Shown: one piece after another, positions 27,047-34,203 of the stretch
Position numbering within the stretch: position 1 is the stretch's first letter
How the letters are laid out: every line of letters begins with the position of its first letter
From: Syntrophorhabdaceae bacterium
GTDB taxonomy: Bacteria > Desulfobacterota > Syntrophorhabdia > Syntrophorhabdales > Syntrophorhabdaceae
Length of the DNA: 35,592 nt
Direction of reading: 5' to 3'
Assembly: GCA_026415675.1 (NCBI GenBank)
Contig: JAOAGQ010000032.1
Coordinates: forward strand, 1 to 35,592
Program-made: the position numbers and the translations under genes
Notes under the pieces: model-generated
What the model was told of the DNA's origin: nothing
What the model saw: the letters and a program-made list of their open reading frames with translations, nothing else
Database searches by the model: none

Positions 27047-28084
27047 TTAGTGTGCTTTTAAAAAATCGAGGCAGAACTTAACCGCTTCATCCCCGGGGAG
27101 ACCCTTGCTTTTGAGTTCCGCAGCGTATGCATCGACTATAGGTTTAACCTTAGCCGCCCATCTCGCACCCTCCTCTTTGGAAAGGGCTATAGACTTATTA
27201 CCCCTCTTCAGGCTAAATTCCTTTCCTTCCTTGTCGATCTCATCCCAGAGTTTCCCCTGTTTCTCAGCCCATTCCGCATTTATCCCCTCGATGATCTTCT
27301 GGACATCAGGGGGTAAGGAATTCCATTTCTGTTTGTTCATTACAACAAACATCGTCGCCGTATACGCCACGGGATAACATTCTGTCGTGTAGCTTATGAC
27401 CTCACCCCATTTCCATCCCTGAAGGGCCTCGTATGGGGCCATGGAGCCTTCTACGACCCCTGTTCTTAAGGCGTCATACGTCTCGGGCATGGTTGCTCCC
27501 ACAGGGGCGCCCCCCAAAGCCTGGACTATGGGCACCACCGTTCCCTGAGCCCTGATCTTCAGGCCCTTTACATCTTCCAGTTTTGAAACGGGTTTCTTTG
27601 TATGGAGAAGCCCAGGGCCATGGGCATGGAGGTACATCACCTGTACTTCATCCAGTTCTTTCGGTTTAAATTTTTTGTAGAATTCATTGACGAGTTTTGT
27701 TGCGACTGTACCGCTCTTATACCCGAGGGGGCTATCCATGGTGGACATCATGGGGAACTTCCCTCTTGTATAACCAAAAACGCTGAAACCGATATCCGCA
27801 ATACCCTTTACAACGTTGTCATAGGTCTGGGCCGCAGGGGTTAGGGTACCACCTGGAAAATAGGTGATCTTTACCCTTCCGTTTGTCCTTTTTTCAACCT
27901 CTTTACACCATGCATCTGCAATAAGACTATTCTTATGTGGGGCAGGGAAAAAGTTTGAATAGTTAAGGGTAATTACCTTCTGCTGGGCATAACCATTAGA
28001 TTGCGCAATGATAAGGCAAAAAAAGAGGGAGAATAAGACCGACACCATAAAAAAATAACTTTTAGAACCATACCACGCTCTCAT
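27047..28084 (-). CDS. dctP: TRAP transporter substrate-binding protein (DctP), second copy
   Basis: A 345-residue periplasmic binding protein with a signal peptide (residues 1-33, cleaved near YAQ-Q). The TRAP DctP fold is shown by TNGRVKITYFPGGTL, the DVKGLKIRAQG block with Arg178 (the conserved substrate-carboxylate Arg) and PPDVQKIIEG near the C-terminus. AGGAGGAGG precedes the ATG. It lies 181 bases after the CNT transporter and has its own promoter, so it can be made separately. It is a paralogue of the dctP at 31403-32440 with the same length and could feed the same DctQM. The ligand is likely an organic acid but is not fixed by sequence. Confidence 0.93.
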   Translation of the reverse strand: MRAWYGSKSYFFMVSVLFSLFFCLIIAQSNGYAQQKVITLNYSNFFPAPHKNSLIADAWCKEVEKRTNGRVKITYFPGGTLTPAAQTYDNVVKGIADIGFSVFGYTRGKFPMMSTMDSPLGYKSGTVATKLVNEFYKKFKPKELDEVQVMYLHAHGPGLLHTKKPVSKLEDVKGLKIRAQGTVVPIVQALGGAPVGATMPETYDALRTGVVEGSMAPYEALQGWKWGEVISYTTECYPVAYTATMFVVMNKQKWNSLPPDVQKIIEGINAEWAEKQGKLWDEIDKEGKEFSLKRGNKSIALSKEEGARWAAKVKPIVDAYAAELKSKGLPGDEAVKFCLDFLKAH

Positions 28085-28169
28085 AATAAATACCTCCTCC
28101 TAATGATGTTTTTGATAAACATAGGCTTTTTTTAAGCCTTTTAAAACTGAAATATTGTCTATAATAAGA

Positions 28170-28198
28170 ATTGTATACCGATTTTATACATCTGGCAA
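28170..28198 (-). promoter_or_regulatory. Promoter of the second dctP
   Basis: TTGCCA (complement of 28193-28198), 17 bases, TACAAT (complement of 28170-28175). The palindrome at 28171-28180 overlaps the -10, and another lies upstream at 28228-28237. Leader about 80 bases. Confidence 0.55.
28171..28180. promoter_or_regulatory. TGTATAC palindrome overlapping the dctP -10 (candidate operator)
   Basis: TTGTATACCG. It covers the -10 box, where a bound repressor would block RNA polymerase. Confidence 0.4.
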
Positions 28199-28227
28199 CA
28201 TAAAAACAACATTTCCTCCATAAAAAA

Positions 28228-28237
28228 ATGTATACAA
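28228..28237. promoter_or_regulatory. TGTATACA palindrome upstream of the second dctP
   Basis: ATGTATACAA, about 57 bases from the site at the -10. A pair of sites around one promoter fits cooperative repression. Confidence 0.4.
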
Positions 28238-28265
28238 ATTTATTAACGCCCTTTATAGCTATTCT

Positions 28266-29543
28266 TCATGCCTTTGTAAAAAATATTCCTGCTATTGCCC
28301 CTGTTAGAAGACATGCGATATTCGAGGCAAAAAGGGCCCAGAGTCCAAGGATCGATATATCTTTTGTCCTTTCGGGGACGATGCTTGCAGTCCCGCCTAC
28401 GAAGATCGCAAGGGAGGGGATGTGGGCAAAACCGCACAGAACGTAGGTGGCTATAACGGCACTTCTCTCATGGTAGATCTTCCCTTCTCTGATCAGTTGG
28501 GCAAGCTCTTGATATGACTTCACTTCTGTGGCTACTATCCTTTCCCCTATGACCTTAGCAATAAGGGAGGCATCTTCAATGGGAACGCCGATCGCTACTG
28601 TAAAAGGGTAGAACAGATAACCAAGGATGGACTTTAGGGAGAGGTCGAGATCGAGCTTTAAAAAAAGGTATACCCCTTTCGACAGAAAGCCGAGGATGCT
28701 ATCGAGAATGGATATGAGTCCTATAAAAGATATGAGTAACGCACATATGGAGACCACCATTTTGACCCCTGCCATAGAACCGTTTATGATCGCCTCTATC
28801 GCATTCCCCTCCCTTTTGTATTCCGGTTTCACCACCTTTCCCATGGTGAGGGGCACCTTTGTTTCGGGTATCAAAATCTTGCTTGTGATTATTGCGGCCG
28901 GGGCGAGCAAAATAGAAGCGGAGATCAGATGGCCTGCGATACCGGGGAAGGTTCCTGATAGGATGATCACATAGAAGCCAAGGACACTTGAAGCGATGGT
29001 GGCCATCCCTGTTGTTAGAACAACCATCAGCTCCGATTCTGTCATCTCCTTAAGGTAAGGCCTCACCGTTAGATTTGATTCAATCCCGAGGAAAATCTGT
29101 GCCGATGCACATAAGGCCTCAGCCCCACTGATCCCCAGCACTTTTACGAATATCTTTGAAAATATATGTATTATCCTGTCCATAATGCCGACAAAATATA
29201 ATAACTCCATCAGGGCCGCAAAGAATATGATCGTCGGTAAGGCTTGAAAGGCAAGGATAAAACCAAGGGAATCCTGATTCCCCGGGGGGATCGCGAGTCT
29301 TCCAAATATAAACCTTATCCCTTCATAGGAGGATTCTATAGTTCCCATGGCCATATCGTTTAAGAGCATGAACAATTTTTTACCAGGAGTGAAGAAGAAT
29401 ACAAAGAAGGCGAATATCGCCTGGAGTAAAACCCCCCAGAGAACGACCTTAATACTTATCCGCCTTCTATTCTTTGAGAAGAGGAATAAAACACCTAAAA
29501 GGAAAAAAATACCAAAAAACGATATAAGATTGTATACCCCCAA
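28266..29543 (-). CDS. Concentrative nucleoside transporter (CNT/NupC-like)
   Basis: A 425-residue polytopic symporter of the CNT family, which moves nucleosides with Na+ or H+. Marks are GIESNLTVRPYL (corresponding to the G-x-x-E-A-P...RPYL loop) and FAHIPSLAIFVGG (the FANFSSIGI-like loop). The nucleoside-binding residues differ from those of well-known NupC proteins, so the substrate may not be a nucleoside. The start is a TTG at 29543 with AGGTGA in front, seven bases after the dctM stop, so it is in the TRAP operon. Confidence 0.85.
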   Translation of the reverse strand: MGVYNLISFFGIFFLLGVLFLFSKNRRRISIKVVLWGVLLQAIFAFFVFFFTPGKKLFMLLNDMAMGTIESSYEGIRFIFGRLAIPPGNQDSLGFILAFQALPTIIFFAALMELLYFVGIMDRIIHIFSKIFVKVLGISGAEALCASAQIFLGIESNLTVRPYLKEMTESELMVVLTTGMATIASSVLGFYVIILSGTFPGIAGHLISASILLAPAAIITSKILIPETKVPLTMGKVVKPEYKREGNAIEAIINGSMAGVKMVVSICALLISFIGLISILDSILGFLSKGVYLFLKLDLDLSLKSILGYLFYPFTVAIGVPIEDASLIAKVIGERIVATEVKSYQELAQLIREGKIYHERSAVIATYVLCGFAHIPSLAIFVGGTASIVPERTKDISILGLWALFASNIACLLTGAIAGIFFTKA

Positions 29544-29550
29544 GAAATCA

Positions 29551-30861
29551 TCACCTCACAAGATCTGAAAGGATCATAACCGTTGCGTATGGAAAGAGTA
29601 AAAGGATGATGATGGATATTATATAAGAGGGAAGATAATAGAGACCTCCCCTGAAGACCGTACTTAAAGGAATATCCTTTGCCATTCCCGCCACTACGTA
29701 ACAGCATATACCTATGGGGGGCATGATCGCCCCCATGGTGGTAACTATACATATAACCTGGCCAAACCATATGGGATCGTAACCCATGGCGGTTACGATG
29801 GGATAAAAAATGGGGAGAGAAACAAGAAGAAAGGCAAGGGCATCCATCACACAGCCCCCGATGATATAACAGGCTATAATCACCCAGAATAACACCCAGT
29901 TTGGCATTGTAAGAGAACTGATCCACGTGGCCGCCTCAAAGGGGAGTCTTGTGACCGATAGAAACCTTCCAAATATTACAGCCCCTGCAACGATCATGAA
30001 GACGAGACAGGAAATCCGGAGGGTATCGACTATGGAGGAGATAAAACCTTTCCATGTCAACTTTCTCCTTATAAGGCAGAGTATAAGGCCAATAGCACAG
30101 CTAACCGCGGCAGCCTCCGTTGCGGTAACAACCCCTGTAAAAAGGGCGTACATAATAATGGTAAAGAGGATAAAGATATCTATCAGATCCGGCAAGGCCT
30201 TTATCCTCTCCTTCCAGCTACTTTTAGGGCCCTTTGGCCCCCAATCGGGGTGTTTCCAGCATATGAAGAATACCGTTGAGGCGATAAGGACGGTAAGGAT
30301 GGCGCTCGGTATCACATTTCCAAAAAAGAGTTTACCTATCGATTGCCCGGTATACAGACCATACACAACAAGGACTATGCTGGGCGGTATCAATACCCCA
30401 AGGGTTGCCCCTGCTGCGACAGATCCTGCGTTCAACTGGGGGTGGTACTTGTATTTTTTCATCTCGGGAATCGCAATGGTGCTCATGGTGGCGGCGGTCG
30501 CGGTATTTGAGCCGCTGATGGCGGAGAAGATCGCACAGGCCATGATGGTGGTTATCGCAAGTCCCCCTTTGTAATGGCCGAACCATTTGTAAGTTGCGTT
30601 GTAAAGACTGTTGTTATACCCTCCGTAATGGGCAAATTCACCAACAAGGATGAACATGGGGATGACCGTCAGACCGTAGCTTGAAAATATATTCCACAGG
30701 TCGGTCCCTATCATCCCAAAGGCAGCCTTTAGAGATGTCGTATAGGCAACACCGAGAAATCCTACCATCGCCATGGTGAAGGCAGCGGGGATCTTGAAAA
30801 AAAAGAGTATGATGAACATTACCAAAATGCCAAAGATGCCTATCAAGGGGCCCTCTATCAA
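29551..30861 (-). CDS. dctM: TRAP transporter large permease (DctM)
   Basis: A 436-residue inner-membrane protein of the ion-transporter superfamily with about 12 membrane segments. It uses the Na+ gradient to move substrate delivered by DctP. The family motifs SGSNTATAATM, GATLGVLIPPSIVLVVYG and MGAIMPPIG are clear. The start is a TTG at 30861 that overlaps the dctQ stop by four bases. Next is the CNT gene. Confidence 0.97.
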   Translation of the reverse strand: MIEGPLIGIFGILVMFIILFFFKIPAAFTMAMVGFLGVAYTTSLKAAFGMIGTDLWNIFSSYGLTVIPMFILVGEFAHYGGYNNSLYNATYKWFGHYKGGLAITTIMACAIFSAISGSNTATAATMSTIAIPEMKKYKYHPQLNAGSVAAGATLGVLIPPSIVLVVYGLYTGQSIGKLFFGNVIPSAILTVLIASTVFFICWKHPDWGPKGPKSSWKERIKALPDLIDIFILFTIIMYALFTGVVTATEAAAVSCAIGLILCLIRRKLTWKGFISSIVDTLRISCLVFMIVAGAVIFGRFLSVTRLPFEAATWISSLTMPNWVLFWVIIACYIIGGCVMDALAFLLVSLPIFYPIVTAMGYDPIWFGQVICIVTTMGAIMPPIGICCYVVAGMAKDIPLSTVFRGGLYYLPSYIISIIILLLFPYATVMILSDLVR

Positions 30862-31352
30862 TCTTTGTTCCCCCCTTTGTCGAAAGTTTTAATAAAGTCT
30901 ATAATCAAGGTGAGGGATAAAACGGCAAAACCAAAGGCAACGGAAAGTATGAACGGGTGGTATATCACCTTTAGGGTCTCGGAGACCTCGTTCGATTCCC
31001 AGATCTTCATCCCCCAGAGGTATATCTGCCAGGAGACGATGGTAAAGAAGATAAAGGATACAAAATAGTTGACCCTGTCGAGGATCCTGTTTGTCCTTTT
31101 CGAAAAACGCTCCGTCAGGATGTCCACCACAATGTGATCCTTTCTCTTCTGGGTGTAACCGAGGGCAAAGGCTATGACAATAGCCCCGAGAAAGGAGACT
31201 ATCTCATAGGCCCCTCTGAAAGGGATATGGAGTATCCTCAAGACCACATTAATGGTCGCCAGTGTCATCAACGCAAGAACAGCGATCCCCCCTAATATAA
31301 GAAGGATCCTGTTTAGGAAACCGTTTATCGCCTCGAGGATTTTCGTTATCAT
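30858..31352 (-). CDS. dctQ: TRAP transporter small permease (DctQ)
   Basis: A 164-residue protein with four predicted membrane helices (about 15-37, 46-67, 90-110, 130-152) and the small-permease pattern around TINVVLRILHIPFRGAYEIVSF. It partners DctM. It lies 50 bases after dctP, with a weak ribosome-binding site, and overlaps dctM by four bases. Confidence 0.94.
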   Translation of the reverse strand: MITKILEAINGFLNRILLILGGIAVLALMTLATINVVLRILHIPFRGAYEIVSFLGAIVIAFALGYTQKRKDHIVVDILTERFSKRTNRILDRVNYFVSFIFFTIVSWQIYLWGMKIWESNEVSETLKVIYHPFILSVAFGFAVLSLTLIIDFIKTFDKGGNKD

Positions 31353-31402
31353 CCTATTTTCTATACGTATCGGAGCCCGATTCTCAATCTCTACGGGTTC
31401 TT

Positions 31403-32440
31403 CTATTTACTGTATTCCTTTTCGTATTTCGCCTTCAAGGCATAAACGTCCTTTAGGATCTGTTCCCCCGGGAGATTCTGGGATGTGACCCTTTTTACGT
31501 ATTCATCGATCATGGGTCTTAATAATTTTGGTATCTCCTCTTTGTCCTGCGGAGGAAGCTCAAACACCTGGTGTTTATACTTCTCCTTTGACCATGCAAG
31601 GGCTTCTTTTACATGGTTGTCCACATACGTCCCTGTCCATAGGGCCTGTTCTCTTTTTAAGTCGTCGAGAACCTTTTTAACATCAGGGGGCATCGCATTC
31701 CATTTCTCTTTGTTCATGACCACCCCAAAGGATACGACAAAAAGATTGGCCTCTGTTGCGTAGGGACAGTAGGCGGCAAAGTTGAAATCTTTGAGGATCT
31801 CCATAGAGGAGACAATACCCTTTACCACACCCCTCTGTATGGCCTCAGGGGTCTCCGATTGTGGCATTGCCACAGGTATTCCTCCCAGCCGTTTTATTAT
31901 ATCTGCCCCGGTTCCTGACACCCTGAGTTCAAGGCCCTTTAGGTCTTTTAAAGACCTAATGGGTTTACTGGACATAAAGTCCGCAGGAGGGCATGTGAAG
32001 AGGGTCAAAACCTTCACCTTTTCAAACTCTTTGGGGTTATACTTTTCTATCAGGTCAAAGAGGGCGAGGCTTGCTGCCTTCGCATTTGTGAATCCTATGG
32101 GGAGGTCTATCGCCTCTGAAACAGGGAAACGACCGGGTTGATAGCTCATGGCAAAGTTCCCAATATCCGCCATCCCCGATATCACACCGTCGAAGATGTT
32201 TTTGGCGGGAAGTAGTGTACCCCCAGGAAATGTCTGGACTTTGACCTTGCCGTTTGTCCTCTTTTCCACCTCTCTTGCCCATCTCTCCATCTGGACACAG
32301 GGGAATGTGGTTGCAGGAGGAAAATTTGCGTATTTTAGGGTTATGGTCGCCTGGGAGAAGCTATCTTCAGGTTTTATAAGGCAGAAGGAGAGGAAAACGG
32401 AAAAAACAAGAAGGCAAATGATATACCCTTTAGTCTTCAT
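31403..32440 (-). CDS. dctP: TRAP transporter substrate-binding protein (DctP), first copy
   Basis: A 345-residue exported binding protein that heads the TRAP operon. Signal peptide at about 1-30 (cleaved near SFSQ-A). Conserved blocks are TNGKVKVQTFPGGTLLP, DLKGLELRVSG with Arg173 and PPDVKKVLDD. It is clearly paralogous to the dctP at 27047-28084 but diverged along its length, so the two may bind different compounds. A GGGGGTAAGG ribosome-binding site precedes the ATG. Promoter and palindrome lie directly upstream. Confidence 0.94.
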   Translation of the reverse strand: MKTKGYIICLLVFSVFLSFCLIKPEDSFSQATITLKYANFPPATTFPCVQMERWAREVEKRTNGKVKVQTFPGGTLLPAKNIFDGVISGMADIGNFAMSYQPGRFPVSEAIDLPIGFTNAKAASLALFDLIEKYNPKEFEKVKVLTLFTCPPADFMSSKPIRSLKDLKGLELRVSGTGADIIKRLGGIPVAMPQSETPEAIQRGVVKGIVSSMEILKDFNFAAYCPYATEANLFVVSFGVVMNKEKWNAMPPDVKKVLDDLKREQALWTGTYVDNHVKEALAWSKEKYKHQVFELPPQDKEEIPKLLRPMIDEYVKRVTSQNLPGEQILKDVYALKAKYEKEYSK

Positions 32441-32464
32441 AACCTTACCCCCTTTTTTTGATTA

Positions 32465-32474
32465 ATGTATACAT
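32465..32474. promoter_or_regulatory. Perfect TGTATACA palindrome at the TRAP promoter
   Basis: ATGTATACAT, a perfect 10-base palindrome lying at the predicted start of transcription of the dctP-dctQ-dctM-CNT operon. This is a usual repressor position. FadR-type GntR repressors often use GTATAC-centred sites; the neighbouring IclR protein is the other candidate. Confidence 0.45.
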
Positions 32475-32482
32475 CTTTTTTT

Positions 32483-32511
32483 CTTCTACTTCATAGAAAA
32501 AGTTTTGTCAA
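32483..32511 (-). promoter_or_regulatory. Promoter of the TRAP operon
   Basis: TTGACA (complement of 32506-32511), 17 bases, TAGAAG (complement of 32483-32488). Strong -35 and weak -10, as expected for a regulated promoter. Leader about 35 bases. Confidence 0.45.
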
Positions 32512-32611
32512 CGATTATTATGGTTATTGTAAACCCTAAAATAGAAATGTTCCCACCAAATGTTTCTTTTTATATAATTTTTTTGTATTTTCTGCAAATA
32601 ACGTACTTTGA

Positions 32612-32725
32612 TTAAATGGGCCTTATGAGTCTTTCTGGCTGAAGGTCAATGGCCAATGCTGCCTCTTTGTTTGTTATTTTACCCATTCTTGTAGCATTTA
32701 TGATAATGAATAGTGTTAATTCCAT
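32612..32725 (-). CDS. Possible 37-residue protein or gene remnant
   Basis: An ATG at 32725 opens a 37-codon frame to a TAA at 32612. In front stands AAGGAGGTGAT, an almost perfect match to the anti-Shine-Dalgarno, but some 11-14 bases from the ATG. The first half is hydrophobic (LTLFIIINATR); the second (MGKITNKEAALAIDLQPERL) resembles the first helices of a transposase-type helix-turn-helix. It may be a real microprotein or a relic of an insertion element. No promoter is evident. Confidence 0.3.
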   Translation of the reverse strand: MELTLFIIINATRMGKITNKEAALAIDLQPERLIRPI

Positions 32726-32853
32726 TATTGTAAAAATCACCTCCTTCTCTCAAAGAAAACACTCCTTTTATTGGATGGTCTCTGCTATATACGAAAGGGG
32801 GTGAGATTTTCATGTTGGAGTTAGGGGAGAGATAATTTATTTTTAATTTTTAC

Positions 32854-32882
32854 TTGACAAGGAGCCATTGATATTTTATAAT
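32854..32882 (+). promoter_or_regulatory. Consensus sigma70 promoter of the iclR gene
   Basis: TTGACA at 32854-32859, exactly 17 bases, TATAAT at 32877-32882: a perfect match in both boxes. The expected start near 32889 leaves only about 14 leader bases and no ribosome-binding site. Confidence 0.8.
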
Positions 32883-32884
32883 AA

Positions 32885-32912
32885 GAAATATAGTTTCGTA
32901 ATATGAAATATA
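32885..32912. promoter_or_regulatory. Repeated GAAA/TTTC arms over the iclR start (possible autoregulatory site)
   Basis: GAAATATA occurs at 32885-32892 and 32905-32912, with GTTTC between at 32893-32897, giving two overlapping inverted repeats across the transcription and translation start. IclR-family proteins commonly repress their own genes from such positions. Confidence 0.35.
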
Positions 32913-33709
32913 AAGATCATTCAACTAAACCATCAAATCTTGTTCAGACAATAGAGAGGGTGACACAGATTCTCGACATCGTCAGCAAATCCCCTCACGG
33001 CATAAGTATCCGCATTCTATCCTCCTCTCTTAATCTGCCAAAGGGTACAGTACATCGTCTTTTAACTTCTCTTGCCTATTTCGGCTATATAAGACAGGAT
33101 GCAAAAACAAAAAACTACTTACTGGGTCTTAAACTCCTCGAGCTTGGTAATCTCATTACAAGTCCCTTAGATTTGAGAAAAATAGCGGAGCCATATCTTA
33201 AAGAACTTGCCGAAAAGACGAAGGAAACGGTGCACATGGTGGTCCTTGACCAGTATGAGGTGGTCTACATTGAAAAGATAGAGAGTGAGGTGGGCACAGG
33301 GGGATTGAAAATGGCATCCCGGGTGGGTGCAAGAAATCCTGCCCATAGCTGTGCTGTGGGTAAAGTACTTCTCTCCTATCTAACAGAAGAAGAACTCGAT
33401 ACATTTATTGAAAAAAAAGGATTGCCTCAAAGGACGCCAAATACAATCGTTTCACCCATTCAGCTAAAAGAACATCTATTATTGGTAAGAAACCAGGGTT
33501 ATGCCATCGATGATGAGGAAAATGAAAAGGGTATCCGCTGTGTGGCTGCCCCTATCTTTGACGATAAAGGAAGACCGGTATCTGCAATAAGTATTTCCGG
33601 TCCATCATTCAGGGTAACAAAAAAATTGATTCAAGAGGTTTTAAAAAAAGAGTTGATAAATACCGGCCTTGAAATCTCAAGGGCATTGGGGTTTAAAGGT
33701 GTTACATAA
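32903..33709 (+). CDS. IclR-family transcriptional regulator
   Basis: A 268-residue regulator with an N-terminal winged helix-turn-helix (about 14-72; SIRILSSSLNLPKGTVHRLLTSL) and the IclR effector-binding domain (about 85-260), including the conserved NPAHSCAVGKVLLSYL block. IclR proteins respond to small organic acids and aromatic compounds. It is divergent from the TRAP operon and 19 bases upstream of tctB, so it probably controls one or both transport systems. The ATG at 32903 has no ribosome-binding site. Confidence 0.96.
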   Translation: MKYKDHSTKPSNLVQTIERVTQILDIVSKSPHGISIRILSSSLNLPKGTVHRLLTSLAYFGYIRQDAKTKNYLLGLKLLELGNLITSPLDLRKIAEPYLKELAEKTKETVHMVVLDQYEVVYIEKIESEVGTGGLKMASRVGARNPAHSCAVGKVLLSYLTEEELDTFIEKKGLPQRTPNTIVSPIQLKEHLLLVRNQGYAIDDEENEKGIRCVAAPIFDDKGRPVSAISISGPSFRVTKKLIQEVLKKELINTGLEISRALGFKGVT

Positions 33710-33728
33710 AAAAATTGAAAAGTGAGCC

Positions 33729-34193
33729 ATGAAAAAAGATGAGTTAATTGCTGCAATTGTCTTATTTATCTTTGGTTTAATCACCGTCATATTGTCTTTA
33801 AAGATGCCCATAGGAAACTTCAGGGCCGCAGGGAGTGGGCTTTTCCCCCTCTGTCTGGGAATTCTTTTGATGCTTCTTGTTTTTATACATGAAGTTAAGG
33901 GTTTATTGGCTAAAAAGAGCCTGAAGGAAATTAAGGTAACCATTTATGAAGCACCTGCAGAAGTAAAAAATGTCGTCTTTTTCCTGATAGTTATCGTCCT
34001 TTCAGTTCTATTGTTTAGTGCAATCGGATATTTTTTATTCGCCTTCCTTCTCATGTTATTCCTTGTGAGGATCCTCGGCGATAAACGCTGGGTATTCAAT
34101 ATCATTCTTTCCCTCATAACCGCTGCTGCCTCTTATGTTCTTTTTATCCACTGGCTCAAAATCCCTCTCCCGAAAGGAATACTTGGTATGTAA
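33729..34193 (+). CDS. tctB: Tripartite tricarboxylate transporter small permease (TctB)
   Basis: A 154-residue membrane protein with four predicted helices (about 8-26, 37-56, 80-112 as two short helices, 120-142) and the TctB-type opening DELIAAIVLFIFGLITVILSL. It partners TctA in uptake of carboxylates driven by an ion gradient. It follows iclR by 19 bases with a weak ribosome-binding site, and tctA begins 10 bases after its stop. Confidence 0.92.
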   Translation: MKKDELIAAIVLFIFGLITVILSLKMPIGNFRAAGSGLFPLCLGILLMLLVFIHEVKGLLAKKSLKEIKVTIYEAPAEVKNVVFFLIVIVLSVLLFSAIGYFLFAFLLMLFLVRILGDKRWVFNIILSLITAAASYVLFIHWLKIPLPKGILGM

Positions 34194-34203
34194 GGAGTAA
34201 TAG

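Larger units (their letters stand above)
32441..32902. other. 462-base divergent region between the TRAP operon and iclR
   Basis: It holds the TRAP promoter (32483-32511), a perfect palindrome (32465-32474), a possible 37-codon gene on the minus strand (32612-32725) and the iclR promoter (32854-32882). Its ends are strongly AT-rich. Nothing else was recognised. Confidence 0.6.

Noticed and set aside
28228-28446. A 72-codon plus-strand frame at the CNT gene end
   Set aside because: It is mostly antisense to the CNT gene and has no start signals; the ATG belongs to the palindrome region.
29530-29539. A further TTGTATACCC palindrome at the CNT start
   Set aside because: It lies within the first codons of the CNT gene and could arise from coding; not counted as an operator.
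32812-32835. A seven-codon frame with a GGGGGTGAG ribosome-binding site upstream of iclR
   Set aside because: It lies upstream of the iclR promoter, so it is not in that transcript, and nothing else supports it.
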